A stretch of 34,100 nt of DNA. Source: Candidatus Daviesbacteria bacterium (lineage in GTDB: Bacteria; Patescibacteriota; Microgenomatia; Daviesbacterales; UBA10151). Under the pieces are notes generated by a model. That model saw only the letters and a list, made by a program, of their open reading frames with translations. It was not told the DNA's origin and ran no database searches. Shown in pieces: positions 25,348-34,100 of this stretch (the stretch's first letter is position 1; each line of letters begins with the position of its first letter). The translations under genes were made by a program, and so were the position numbers. The stretch is from NCBI GenBank assembly GCA_016183245.1, contig JACPEY010000037.1, positions 1-34,100 on the forward strand, given 5' to 3'.

Positions 25348-26754
25348 ATGTCCCAACAAAACTCCCCCCAAAAGAATTTTCCCAAGAATCAATCCTTGCC
25401 CGGGGAACACCCAAAGGAAAAACATGACCACGAGACTATCCGTTTTCCCCAGGGATTTTTATGGGGAGCAGCTACTTCGGCCCATCAGGTAGAAGGCAAT
25501 AATACCAGTAATGACTGGTGGGAATGGGAGCAAAAACACCAGCCCTTCGACTTACGCTCAGGGCAAGCCTGTGACCAATATAACCGTTATGAATCTGACT
25601 TTGAGCTGATTAAAAGCTTAAACCATAATTCCCATAGGCTTTCTGTTGAATGGTCCAGGATTGAACCCCTGGAAGGCGAATTTGACCAGGCAGAAATAGA
25701 TCACTATATTAAGGTGCTCAAAAAACTTAAGGAACTTAATATAACAGTGATGCTGACCCTTTGGCACTTTACCCTGCCTAAATGGGTAGCAGATAAGGGA
25801 GGGTGGGAAAATGGAAAAACTGTTGAATATTTTGTCAGGTTTGTTAAAAAAATTGTCCCGGAAATTGCAGATTTTGTTGATTTGTGGGTAACTTTAAATG
25901 AACCCGGCGTATATATTTATGAAACTTATATAGACAGGGCCTGGCCGCATGCTAAAAAAAGCTGGTTAGGACAGGTCAAAACATTTTTAAACCTCACTTC
26001 TGCCCACAAAAAGGCTTATAAATATTTGCACTCTTTATTTCCGGCAGGAAAACCGGTTGGCATTGCAAACAATATCCTTTCTTTTGAATCGTATCATAAA
26101 CACTCATTTAAAGAGCAGATCACCGTTTCTTTAAATGACCTTCTTGCAAATCATTTATTTTATTTTTTCACCCGCGGCACGCATGACTTTTTGGGCATTA
26201 ATTATTACTTCCATATCCGCTTTAAAGGTAAACGCTGGACGCCGCAGAAAAGTGAGATAGGAGGCCAGATCCATGATGTTTCCGACCTTGGCTGGGAGAT
26301 TTATCCGGAAGGAATTTTTGAAGTGTTAACAGATTTTGCAGATGATATACCTATATATATAACCGAATGCGGCATTGCCTCCACTAATGACGACCGCAGA
26401 AACCGTTTTCTAATTTCTTACTTACAAGAGGTGGCAAGAGCAATAAAAGCAGGAGTTAATGTCAGGGGATTTTTCTATTGGTCTTTAATTGATAATTTTG
26501 AATGGCATTTAGGGTTTGAGCCCAGATTCGGGCTGGTGGAAATTGATTATAAAACTCAACAAAGACATATCAGACCTTCTGCTTTAGTGTATACAGATAT
26601 TATTCAAAATAACGGGATTCCACACTCATTACTTAGATTTCTTGGCCATACAGTCCAGGCAGAAGAAGTGTTGGAAAAAAGAGAGAAGGAGATGGAAAAG
26701 AAACAGGAGGAAATTTCTAATTTCAATAATATTGAAATTGCAAACAAATCCTAA
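25348..26754 (+). CDS. glycoside hydrolase family 1 (beta-glucosidase-like)
   Basis: FPQGFLWGAATSAHQVEG, WVTLNEPGVYIYE, IYITECGIAS, GFFYWSLIDNFEWHLGFEPRFGLV. Confidence 0.95.
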   Translation: MSQQNSPQKNFPKNQSLPGEHPKEKHDHETIRFPQGFLWGAATSAHQVEGNNTSNDWWEWEQKHQPFDLRSGQACDQYNRYESDFELIKSLNHNSHRLSVEWSRIEPLEGEFDQAEIDHYIKVLKKLKELNITVMLTLWHFTLPKWVADKGGWENGKTVEYFVRFVKKIVPEIADFVDLWVTLNEPGVYIYETYIDRAWPHAKKSWLGQVKTFLNLTSAHKKAYKYLHSLFPAGKPVGIANNILSFESYHKHSFKEQITVSLNDLLANHLFYFFTRGTHDFLGINYYFHIRFKGKRWTPQKSEIGGQIHDVSDLGWEIYPEGIFEVLTDFADDIPIYITECGIASTNDDRRNRFLISYLQEVARAIKAGVNVRGFFYWSLIDNFEWHLGFEPRFGLVEIDYKTQQRHIRPSALVYTDIIQNNGIPHSLLRFLGHTVQAEEVLEKREKEMEKKQEEISNFNNIEIANKS

Positions 26755-26838
26755 TGTTCTTAATATCTAAATTGGTCATTTTGTCATTTGACATTATTTA
26801 GGTTAATTAGAAATTAGGTTAATTAGGTCAATTTATTT

Positions 26839-27741
26839 ATGTCTCATTTACCATTTACACTACTTGCCTACTTTTTTAATGCTCTTTCTGTTTTAACCAG
26901 CAAGTTTCTTTTAAACCGGACCATACCCAATCCTTTAGTTTATATTTTTTTTATCAGCCTATTTTCTTTACTGGCAATATTAGCCCTGCCTTTTACCAAA
27001 ATCCCGAGTGTTGAAGTTTTCACCTTAGCTTCCTTTTCTACCCTGCTTTGGACCCTTGGCGCCTATTTTATGTTCAGAGCCTTAAAAATAGGCGATGTAG
27101 CAAGAGTTATTCCCATTATAGGTACACTCATTCCTTTAATTTTGTTAATCTTTGCGTCCAAAACGCACGAAGTTTCAAATTTGCAAACCTGGGCCATCTG
27201 GTTTTTAATTACCGGCATGGTTTTTCTAACCCTGCCTGACTGGCGCTTTAAGTTAAATATTGGCGAGATTACCTTTGAGGTTGCCTCCGCAATCCTTTTT
27301 GCCGTATCCTACATTATTTTAAGAGAGGCGTATTTAAAATTTGACTTCTTTTCCGTGCTTGTCTGGTCAAGACCGATCTTGCTTCCGTTAGGGATTATCC
27401 TGTTTTTAGTCCCAACCTTCCGGAGACAAATTTTTAGCGCTTCCCTGTCTTTATCACCGTCCAGAGGCGGGTCAATTAAATCAGGCCTGGTATTTATTGG
27501 CGGACAATTGAGCGGAGCTCTGTCTGAGCTTTTGATACTTTTTTCAATATCTTTGGCCAATCCTGCTTTGGTAAACTCATTACAAGGAGTACAATATGTA
27601 TTCTTACTATTCTTTGGCTTTATTTTATCGAAAAAATACCCTGCTATTTTCCAGGAGAAATATACCCCTATGATTTTACTTTCTAAAGCAGCCGGGATAG
27701 CTCTTTTAGGAGCCGGCTTATACTTACTGGCATTTTCCTGA
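26839..27741 (+). CDS. EamA/DMT-type transporter
   Basis: ~10 TM segments, ALKIGDVARVIPIIGTLIPLILL. Confidence 0.8.
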   Translation: MSHLPFTLLAYFFNALSVLTSKFLLNRTIPNPLVYIFFISLFSLLAILALPFTKIPSVEVFTLASFSTLLWTLGAYFMFRALKIGDVARVIPIIGTLIPLILLIFASKTHEVSNLQTWAIWFLITGMVFLTLPDWRFKLNIGEITFEVASAILFAVSYIILREAYLKFDFFSVLVWSRPILLPLGIILFLVPTFRRQIFSASLSLSPSRGGSIKSGLVFIGGQLSGALSELLILFSISLANPALVNSLQGVQYVFLLFFGFILSKKYPAIFQEKYTPMILLSKAAGIALLGAGLYLLAFS

Positions 27742-27766
27742 CATTACCCCAGTTTGTATCTAAGGT

Positions 27767-27875
27767 GTCATTCTGGGGAGGAGCGTGGCGAGGACTTCAG
27801 AATCTGGATTCTGGACGCACTCGAAGACTCGTTTGCTCGCCTCGCTGAAGCTTCGGCGAAGCGGGCCAGAATGAC
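27767..27875. repeat. dispersed repeat unit with terminal inverted repeats GTCATTCTGG/CCAGAATGAC
   Basis: Perfect 10 bp ends, internal hairpin-rich sequence. Confidence 0.85.
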
Positions 27876-27987
27876 AAAAGCGGGATAACCTCAGTTAATT
27901 TTGCCTCTTGTAGCGTGAAAAGAAATCTTTTAAAATGCAGGCAAATGTAGTATATTCTCTGTCCCGAAAGCTTCAAAAAAAAGGCTT

Positions 27988-30288
27988 ATGCCCAAAGGAC
28001 GAACCAAAAAAATTATCTTTAAACCAGGCCCTCTTGCAATTACGCTTCTTTTGGTCAAATTTATCCTGATTAAAATAGGCAATATACCACTTTTCATCTT
28101 CCGGGCTTCTCTGATTATTATTTCCTCAGTCCCGAGTATCTTATTCCAATCTCTTTCCATTACAAATTTTAAATTTAAAATTTTAAATTTTAAATTCTTA
28201 CGGCAAAACAGTAAGGCTGGCCGGCCCAAAAAATTCCGGATTTCTAAAAGGACAAAAATCGCATTTGGCCTGAGCGCATTCTTAAGTTTTCTCTTTTTAT
28301 ATACTGTTTTCCTGCTAAGCGCAGCTTATCAACTTCCCACGCCTACTAAACTAATTTCCTCCCGGGAACCTTTAACAACCGAAATCTATGACAGGAACGG
28401 CATACTTCTTTATAGAATGTACGGCGACAAAAACCGTACACTGGTTAAACTTTCAGAGATCCCCAAAAATTTGATCCAGGCAACTGTTGCTATCGAAGAC
28501 CGGAATTTTTATCAACACCCCGGTATTGACCTTAGGGCTATTGCGCGCGCGCTTTATCAAAACTTAAGAAACGGCAACCAGGAAGGGGCTTCTACCATCA
28601 CCCAACAGCTTATCAAAAACTCCCTTTTAACTCCGGAGCGGACTTATTCGAGAAAACTTAAAGAAATCGTCCTGGCTTTATGGGCAGAACGGCTTTATTC
28701 AAAAGATGAAATTTTACAAATGTACTACAATGAAGCACCTTTTGGCGGGTCTATTGTCGGGATTGCCGCAGCTTCGGAAACTTATTTTGGCAAATCTCCG
28801 CAAGAGCTTAGTCTCTCAGAAAGCTCTTACCTGGCAGGCCTGCCTGCCTCTCCTACCCAGCTTTCCCCATATGGTACCAGACCTGAGCTTGCCAAACTTA
28901 GGCAAAAACAGGTTCTGGAAAAAATGGTCAAACAAAAATATATCACCCAAACCCAGGCAGACAAAGCTTTTGCCGAGCATCTTTATATTTTACCCCTGGC
29001 AAATAACATTCACGCTCCCCATTTTGTTTTCTATATCAGAGACCAGCTGGCTGCTGAATTTGGACCAAGGATTGTTTCCCAGGGAGGTTTGAAAATTTAC
29101 ACTACTTTGGATTTATCATTACAGGAAAAAGTAGAAAATATTGTTAAAAATGAAATAGACAAATTGTCTGCTTTAAATGTCAAAAACGGTGCAGCCATGG
29201 TAATGGATTCAAAAACCGGACAAATTTTGGCTATGGTGGGTTCCAGGGATTACCATTATCCGGATTTTGGCAATTATAACGTTACCCTTTCCCTTCGCCA
29301 GCCAGGCTCTGCCATCAAACCCATAACCTATGCTACTGCTTTTGCAAAAGGATTTAGCCCAGCCAGCGTGATTTTGGATACGCCTGTTACTTTCCGGGAT
29401 GAATGGGGCAATGCGTATTCCCCAGTCAATTACGACGGAGTATTCCGCGGCCCGGTCACCCTGCGTCAGGCCCTCGGAAGTTCCCTTAATATTCCTGCTG
29501 TTAAACTTTCGGCAACAATCGGCATTGAACCTGTTGCCCAAACAGCCGCTAATTTAGGTATAACTACCATGGAAAATCCGGCCCGCTTTGGCCTGTCTTT
29601 AACTTTGGGCGGGGCAGAAGTTAAGATGATTGAGATGATGGGGGCTTACGGAACTTTTGCCAATTCCGGTTTTTGGCAAAAACCAACCGGGATTTTAAAA
29701 GTAACTGATTCAAATAACAATGTTTTAGAAGAGTACAAAAATTCTCCAAAACAAGTAATTTCTCCCGCTATTGCCTACCTTATTACTAATATTTTATCTG
29801 ATGATAATGCCCGAAAAATGGCTTTTGGCCCTAAATCCCTGCTTCATATTCCGGGATATGAGGTAGGAGTCAAAACCGGTACCTCTGATTACAAAAAAGA
29901 CAATTTAACTTTTGGGTATACACCAAACTTTGTAGTCGGTGTCTGGGTAGGCAACCCGGATAACTCGCCCATGAACCCGAGACTTGCCTCCGGTATTACC
30001 GGCGCGGCCCCGATTTGGAATAAAATCATGCATACTCTGCTGGACGGCACAACTCCTTTGGCTTTTGAAAGACCGGCCGGGATAATTGAAACTACGATAA
30101 ACGGAAAAAAAGATTTGAGCATAACCGAAGTAGTTCCTAAAGCCATGGTCAAAGTGAAAAAGAATGAGGATAAATTTGTTTTTTCCGATCCTTTTTCTTC
30201 CTATGCAACTACTTCTGCTCAAATTAATCAGCCAATGCCGCAAGGCGAACAGGCCGGCCAGGTCAACCCACTACAACCCAACCTCTGA
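27988..30288 (+). CDS. penicillin-binding protein 1A (transglycosylase/transpeptidase)
   Basis: TVAIEDRNFYQHPGID, EGASTITQQLIKN, QPGSAIKPITYATAFAKG, VKTGTSDYKKD. Confidence 0.96.
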   Translation: MPKGRTKKIIFKPGPLAITLLLVKFILIKIGNIPLFIFRASLIIISSVPSILFQSLSITNFKFKILNFKFLRQNSKAGRPKKFRISKRTKIAFGLSAFLSFLFLYTVFLLSAAYQLPTPTKLISSREPLTTEIYDRNGILLYRMYGDKNRTLVKLSEIPKNLIQATVAIEDRNFYQHPGIDLRAIARALYQNLRNGNQEGASTITQQLIKNSLLTPERTYSRKLKEIVLALWAERLYSKDEILQMYYNEAPFGGSIVGIAAASETYFGKSPQELSLSESSYLAGLPASPTQLSPYGTRPELAKLRQKQVLEKMVKQKYITQTQADKAFAEHLYILPLANNIHAPHFVFYIRDQLAAEFGPRIVSQGGLKIYTTLDLSLQEKVENIVKNEIDKLSALNVKNGAAMVMDSKTGQILAMVGSRDYHYPDFGNYNVTLSLRQPGSAIKPITYATAFAKGFSPASVILDTPVTFRDEWGNAYSPVNYDGVFRGPVTLRQALGSSLNIPAVKLSATIGIEPVAQTAANLGITTMENPARFGLSLTLGGAEVKMIEMMGAYGTFANSGFWQKPTGILKVTDSNNNVLEEYKNSPKQVISPAIAYLITNILSDDNARKMAFGPKSLLHIPGYEVGVKTGTSDYKKDNLTFGYTPNFVVGVWVGNPDNSPMNPRLASGITGAAPIWNKIMHTLLDGTTPLAFERPAGIIETTINGKKDLSITEVVPKAMVKVKKNEDKFVFSDPFSSYATTSAQINQPMPQGEQAGQVNPLQPNL

Positions 30289-30652
30289 GGTCGGATTTTT
30301 TAATTTTAACCGGAGAAGTAATAAAACGGGTGCAGTCACCAATAAAAATTAAGGTACAATAACGGGCGTTTTTATTCTTTTCCCAATAGTCTTTATCAAC
30401 GTTGAGCTCTTTATCATATAAGTTTCTTAAGCTACTTAGGTCACTTAAATCAAGCCCGTCAAAAAAGATCACTTTTTTTACCCTAAACTCTCCGATTATC
30501 TCTTTGCCGGAAGGTTTTATATAAACCAAATCTCCGGAGGAAACTACCCCAAAAGGCACTGTTTTTGCCCTGGAAAAACGGGATTCAATAGTTTTCTCGC
30601 CGGAAAGTATCGCCTCCCCTGCACTTCCTTTAAAAATAGCCAGATGTTTCAT
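30263..30652 (-). CDS. ASCH-like domain protein
   Basis: LAIFKGSAGEAILSGEKTIESRFSRAKTVPFGVVSSGDLVYIKPSGKEIIGEFRVKKV. Confidence 0.7.
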   Translation of the reverse strand: MKHLAIFKGSAGEAILSGEKTIESRFSRAKTVPFGVVSSGDLVYIKPSGKEIIGEFRVKKVIFFDGLDLSDLSSLRNLYDKELNVDKDYWEKNKNARYCTLIFIGDCTRFITSPVKIKKSDLRGWVVVG

Positions 30653-30932
30653 TAATAAGGCGATTATACCACTGTTCAGACAAATTACCTGGCCGAGATA
30701 TTGATCTAATTAAATACTCGCTTGTAAGTGGGATTTGCTTACGTTTGGAGCGGGGTTTTTTCAGGGCAGGTATCTTTTTGGGATCGACTTGCAGATAAAA
30801 GGCCCAGAAATTGGCAGTTTTTGGTGTTAGATCATCTGAAGTTAAAATTAAATTTTTAATATCCCGGCAACTTTTGCATACACTTATTTTAACACAAAAA
30901 TAGCCGGATGTTTCATGGAAAAACTTAATGTA
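30630..30932 (-). other. 100-codon open frame with no ATG/GTG start, in frame after the TAG of 30933..31268; contains CKSC
   Basis: Codon-by-codon reading: YIKFFHETSGYFCVKISVCKSCRDIKNLILTSDDLTPKTANFWAFYLQVDPKKIPALKKPRSKRKQIPLTSEYLIRSISRPGNLSEQWYNRLINETSGYF*. Confidence 0.4.
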
Positions 30933-31268
30933 CTAAAGATTAGAAGGTTGAAATTTAACCAATTCTTTTTGTAATCTTTCTTCCAAAGCAGAGAGAAAAT
31001 CAGGAACAGTTGCAGCAAATTCTTCTAATTTAATCTCCATTTCAGGTGATGTAAAATCCAAATTCGCTATTTGATTTAATTGGTCAGCATTTAATTTATC
31101 AATCAACTCTTCAATTGCTGCCTTATATAATATTCCCTGCAAAGTTATCTCCATATTAACTTTTTGTCCTTCATTTAAACCAATATTAGGGTTATTTTTG
31201 AAGTATTGCTTTATCAGGTTATCAATATATTCATTTATATGCTGATCTATTGCTTGATTCATTATCAT
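30933..31268 (-). CDS. small helical hypothetical protein
   Basis: ORF overlapping the upstream CDS by 4 nt. Confidence 0.65.
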   Translation of the reverse strand: MIMNQAIDQHINEYIDNLIKQYFKNNPNIGLNEGQKVNMEITLQGILYKAAIEELIDKLNADQLNQIANLDFTSPEMEIKLEEFAATVPDFLSALEERLQKELVKFQPSNL

Positions 31269-32719
31269 CCTCCTTTTACTATACCAAAAATGACAGATTT
31301 AACTTCGGGATCTATCTTCAACAAATAACCTACCGGAATTCGGTGTTCATCGACTGAACCACTAATACCCCATTCTGGTACGCTAATATCATTTTGTTCA
31401 CAAATAGCCCTGGTGACTTCCATAATTTCTGCATTTGAAGGAACATGATTAGGATCCACCTGTTTAAGTATTTCTGTAGCAACTTGCCAAGGGTTAGATC
31501 CAGCCGCCAGAGGTATATCTTTTAAATTATTGACACTCTCAGTAAAAGTTTCCATCGGCGGAACAATTGGTTGCTCAACAACTGGAGGCACAGTTATACC
31601 TTCAGCAGGAGCGCCTGGTGGTAAATCAGTTGGCGGTGCTCCTGGAACATCAACTGAAGAAGAAGCATCAGGAGAAACAGGAACAGATCCATCCGGAGTT
31701 ACGGTAGGAACAGAAGCAGATGTATCAGGTACTGGGGTCGCAGTTGGCAAAGAAGGAGCAGTAGATGCTTCAGGGGTTAAAGAACTGCCGTCAGGAAAAG
31801 GGGTAGCAGTTTCAGTTGGCAGAGGCACGGGCGAAGCTTCTACAAACGGAGTCGGGGTTACCGTAACTTCAGCAGGAGCTGCTACCTCAGTTGGAGTTGC
31901 TGGTATGGCTCCTGGCGGAGTCTGAGAAACATCAGGAGGAATAGGAACAGATCCATCCGGAGTTACGGTAGGAACAGAAGCAGATGTATCAGGTATAGAA
32001 GTAGTTGATGGAATATCTGCTGGATGGGTAGGAATTAAATCAGGGTTTAACGGTTGTGTATCTACTGTAGGCGTAACAGGAATATCTACATCAGGTGTTG
32101 GTGTAACAATATGATCTGGTACCGCAGTTTCCGTAGGAATAAGAGAACTCTGTACAGCTGTTGGTTCTGATACAGGAGTTGATGCCAAGTTATCCTCAAC
32201 CGGTGCAGAACCAGCAGCATGCAAAACATCTGCTACCAAACCTCCAGCAAATCCAAAGGCTGCTCCTACTACAGCTCCCCTTAAAGTCACATGGCCTAGT
32301 CTTTTCCAGTCATTAGGAGTTAAACCATTTAATCTTTCCAGGATTTGTTGTTTGGTCGTAATTGCTTCAGGAGGAAGCGGTTGCTTCCAATTCTCTTGTG
32401 CTTGCCTGAACCATTCTTTACCTCCGGCAAACACTGCTCCAGATGCTGCCCCTGCCAAAACAGCCGCTCCAATAGCACCAAGTGTGCTAGCTCCGGCTAA
32501 CATTACCCCGGAGCGAACTGCTGTTTTAACTGCAAAACCAGCACCAAAATCAGCTATCATCTCATAGGCTGGTCTACCAAGAATTTTTCTATCTCGTAAG
32601 TTCCCTGCTATAGATCCTAAGCGCTCTCTAAATCCACCTTGACGCTGGTGATGAATCCCCGGTTGGGTAGCTGCTTGGGCCATATTATCCCATTCTTCTG
32701 CTGTAACCTCAGGTGGCAT
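31265..32719 (-). CDS. membrane-associated protein with glycine-rich hydrophobic N-terminal region and long Pro/Thr/Ser-rich linker
   Basis: ORF; repeated PDTSASVPTVTPDGSVP. Confidence 0.7.
   Translation of the reverse strand: MPPEVTAEEWDNMAQAATQPGIHHQRQGGFRERLGSIAGNLRDRKILGRPAYEMIADFGAGFAVKTAVRSGVMLAGASTLGAIGAAVLAGAASGAVFAGGKEWFRQAQENWKQPLPPEAITTKQQILERLNGLTPNDWKRLGHVTLRGAVVGAAFGFAGGLVADVLHAAGSAPVEDNLASTPVSEPTAVQSSLIPTETAVPDHIVTPTPDVDIPVTPTVDTQPLNPDLIPTHPADIPSTTSIPDTSASVPTVTPDGSVPIPPDVSQTPPGAIPATPTEVAAPAEVTVTPTPFVEASPVPLPTETATPFPDGSSLTPEASTAPSLPTATPVPDTSASVPTVTPDGSVPVSPDASSSVDVPGAPPTDLPPGAPAEGITVPPVVEQPIVPPMETFTESVNNLKDIPLAAGSNPWQVATEILKQVDPNHVPSNAEIMEVTRAICEQNDISVPEWGISGSVDEHRIPVGYLLKIDPEVKSVIFGIVKGG
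31679..31995. repeat. 53-bp direct repeat, copies 31679-31731 and 31943-31995
   Basis: Identical AGGAACAGATCCATCCGGAGTTACGGTAGGAACAGAAGCAGATGTATCAGGTA in the linker coding region. Confidence 0.93.
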
Positions 32720-32794
32720 ATAAAAACTATTTTCTCATCAAATGAATAGCGCTGTCAACGGCGGTTTGACTTTCTCTCAAATAGCAGCAATAAT

Positions 32795-33901
32795 ATGGTT
32801 ATGGCAGTAGATTACGAGCGGTATCACAGATCATCAATAATCGATCGGCAAACAATGCTTAATCAGGCGAGAGAAAGACTGGAAGCAGGCTTGCAGTCAG
32901 GCCCTGATCGGATTAATACAGACCGTTTTTTTCGCGACGTTTATCTGATGGAGCAAGCAGGAATTTCCAGTTCATGGACTCTTTTACGAATGAAAACTAT
33001 ACGGATGGCAGCAGCTCCGAGAATCAGAAAAGAATATGTCAACAGACTTAAAGATCAAGATGCTGCCGGCGATAGCAAAGAGATGCTGGCTACTTTAGAT
33101 GTAGGACGAACCTTTGAGTATGACCGGGAAGAACCCTTCAGGATTGTAATTGAGAAATTGGAAGCAAAACATAACCAATTAATAGCCGAGGCAGAAGCAA
33201 GACGAAGAGCTGAGGAAAGACGCCGAGCAGAAGAAGCTCGTAGAGCCGAGGAAATGCGAAGAGCTGAGGAAGCGCGGCGCAGGGCAGAAGAAATAAGACG
33301 CAAAGCCGAATCAGAAGCTAGACGGAGAGCAGAAAGCGCATGGCCTCCTGAATCAAACACTGGCAAAAGTCTGGAATGGACTCAAGCTCAGGAAAAAATC
33401 GCCAAATTATGGGAGCAGAAAAGCCGTACCCTACCTCAGGGTATTAACAGGGAAACACCAACTGCTAATATACCTTATTTTGAGGCAGGTTTTAATTTAC
33501 TAAAGAATGAAATTTTATCTTCATCTGCTCCGAACCCTTTACAATTAAGAGCCATGATTGAATATTTAATTCCCCGAGTATGGATAAAACCAGGAAACTT
33601 AAAAAGTTTTATTGAGCAAATGTCACCGCCAAATGGAACGCGACCAACTAATATAGGAAATCTTGATACTTTAAGTAAAACATTTTATATTCCTTTACAA
33701 CTTCAAGGTTTAACCCAACCTCCAACCAAAACACAAGCAAAAAAGATTACTTCAGTTTATCGCGCATTTAGCATGGCAATGCATACTGATGTAGCTAAAT
33801 GGCCTGATAGAAGCGATTATTTGCAAGCCTATGTGGACACTATCTATAAATCTTTTAACAGTAATTGGGAATCTGTAAGGTTATTAACACAAAATAAATA
33901 A
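32795..33901 (+). CDS. helical/coiled-coil protein with RRAEE repeats
   Basis: RRRAEERRRAEEARRAEEMRRAEEARRRAEEIRRKAESEARRRAE. Confidence 0.7.
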   Translation: MVMAVDYERYHRSSIIDRQTMLNQARERLEAGLQSGPDRINTDRFFRDVYLMEQAGISSSWTLLRMKTIRMAAAPRIRKEYVNRLKDQDAAGDSKEMLATLDVGRTFEYDREEPFRIVIEKLEAKHNQLIAEAEARRRAEERRRAEEARRAEEMRRAEEARRRAEEIRRKAESEARRRAESAWPPESNTGKSLEWTQAQEKIAKLWEQKSRTLPQGINRETPTANIPYFEAGFNLLKNEILSSSAPNPLQLRAMIEYLIPRVWIKPGNLKSFIEQMSPPNGTRPTNIGNLDTLSKTFYIPLQLQGLTQPPTKTQAKKITSVYRAFSMAMHTDVAKWPDRSDYLQAYVDTIYKSFNSNWESVRLLTQNK

Positions 33902-33959
33902 GAATCCTGTTTATTACTTAAATTCCCCTTGCTTCTTTTTTGCTAGTCTGTTATACTTA

Positions 33960-34041
33960 ATACAATCAGTCAAGATGATTGTATCTTGACAAAGTTCCTC
34001 CAAAATAAGCAAGCTTGATTTTATAAGCTAAAATTAGGAGG
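33960..34041 (+). promoter_or_regulatory. candidate 5' regulatory leader: overlapping hairpins and SD-sequestering stem
   Basis: ATACAATCA/TGATTGTAT (33960-33984) overlaps GTCAAGAT/ATCTTGAC (33969-33990); CCTCC 33997-34001 pairs with GGAGG 34037-34041. Confidence 0.5.
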
Positions 34042-34048
34042 ATTTTTA

Positions 34049-34069
34049 ATGCCCAAATTTTATGCCTAA
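34049..34069 (+). CDS. candidate leader peptide MPKFYA
   Basis: GGAGG 7 nt upstream of ATG; stop overlaps the next ATG. Confidence 0.35.
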   Translation: MPKFYA

Positions 34070-34100
34070 TATCTTTAATTTTATTATAGAAGTAAAAGAA
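34062..34100 (+). CDS. partial CDS (MPNIFNFIIEVKE...), runs off window end
   Basis: Open frame to window end, start overlaps MPKFYA stop. Confidence 0.5.
   Translation, partial: MPNIFNFIIEVKE

Noticed and set aside
26798-26826. Repeated TTAGGTTAATTAG upstream of the EamA gene as an operator
   Set aside because: Simple AT-rich duplication of 13 nt; no further support beyond a nearby TTGACA.
27930-28229. Minus-strand 99-aa ORF with KILNLKF
   Set aside because: Antisense to the PBP1A start and created by the symmetric A/T repeat.
31530-31925. Plus-strand 131-aa Gly/Thr/Ser/Val-rich ORF
   Set aside because: Antisense shadow of the repetitive Pro/Thr/Ser-rich CDS 31265-32719.
33055-33366. Minus-strand ORF rich in SALRRASSALR
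   Set aside because: Antisense of the RRAEE coiled-coil coding repeats.

Overview
The window looks like a chromosomal segment of a small-genome bacterium, probably Patescibacteria/CPR. That assignment is inferred from gene content, AT-rich coding style and Cas2/PaaX-like orphan genes. Recognisable genes include pyrimidine biosynthesis (pyrF, pyrE, pyrD), cell envelope genes (mreB, PBP1A, an O-antigen ligase/TPR protein, VanW-like), two type II toxin-antitoxin modules, a radical SAM / MutS-like ATPase cluster, a CorC/HlyC-type CBS protein, a GH1 glycosidase, an EamA transporter, an L33 gene missing from the ORF track, three tRNAs (Thr-UGU, Thr-GGU, Trp-CCA) and a candidate structured ncRNA. 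The most interesting signal is a set of three PaaX/Cas2-like genes (winged helix plus Cas2-like fold). Each is bracketed on BOTH sides by ~34-38 bp palindromes. The two palindromes of one gene resemble each other more than those of the other genes. In two cases the 3' palindrome contains the stop codon and the 5' palindrome abuts the start codon. This looks like either a compact palindrome-ended mobile element family (REP/RAYT-like logic, but with a PaaX/Cas2-fold protein) or an unusual double-operator autoregulatory cassette. Other points of note are dispersed repeats inserted in frame in several CDSs, near-leaderless promoters, a decayed paralog, a 100-codon open frame without a start codon lying in frame after a TAG, and a window-end leader with competing hairpins, a sequestered Shine-Dalgarno and an overlapping hexapeptide ORF.
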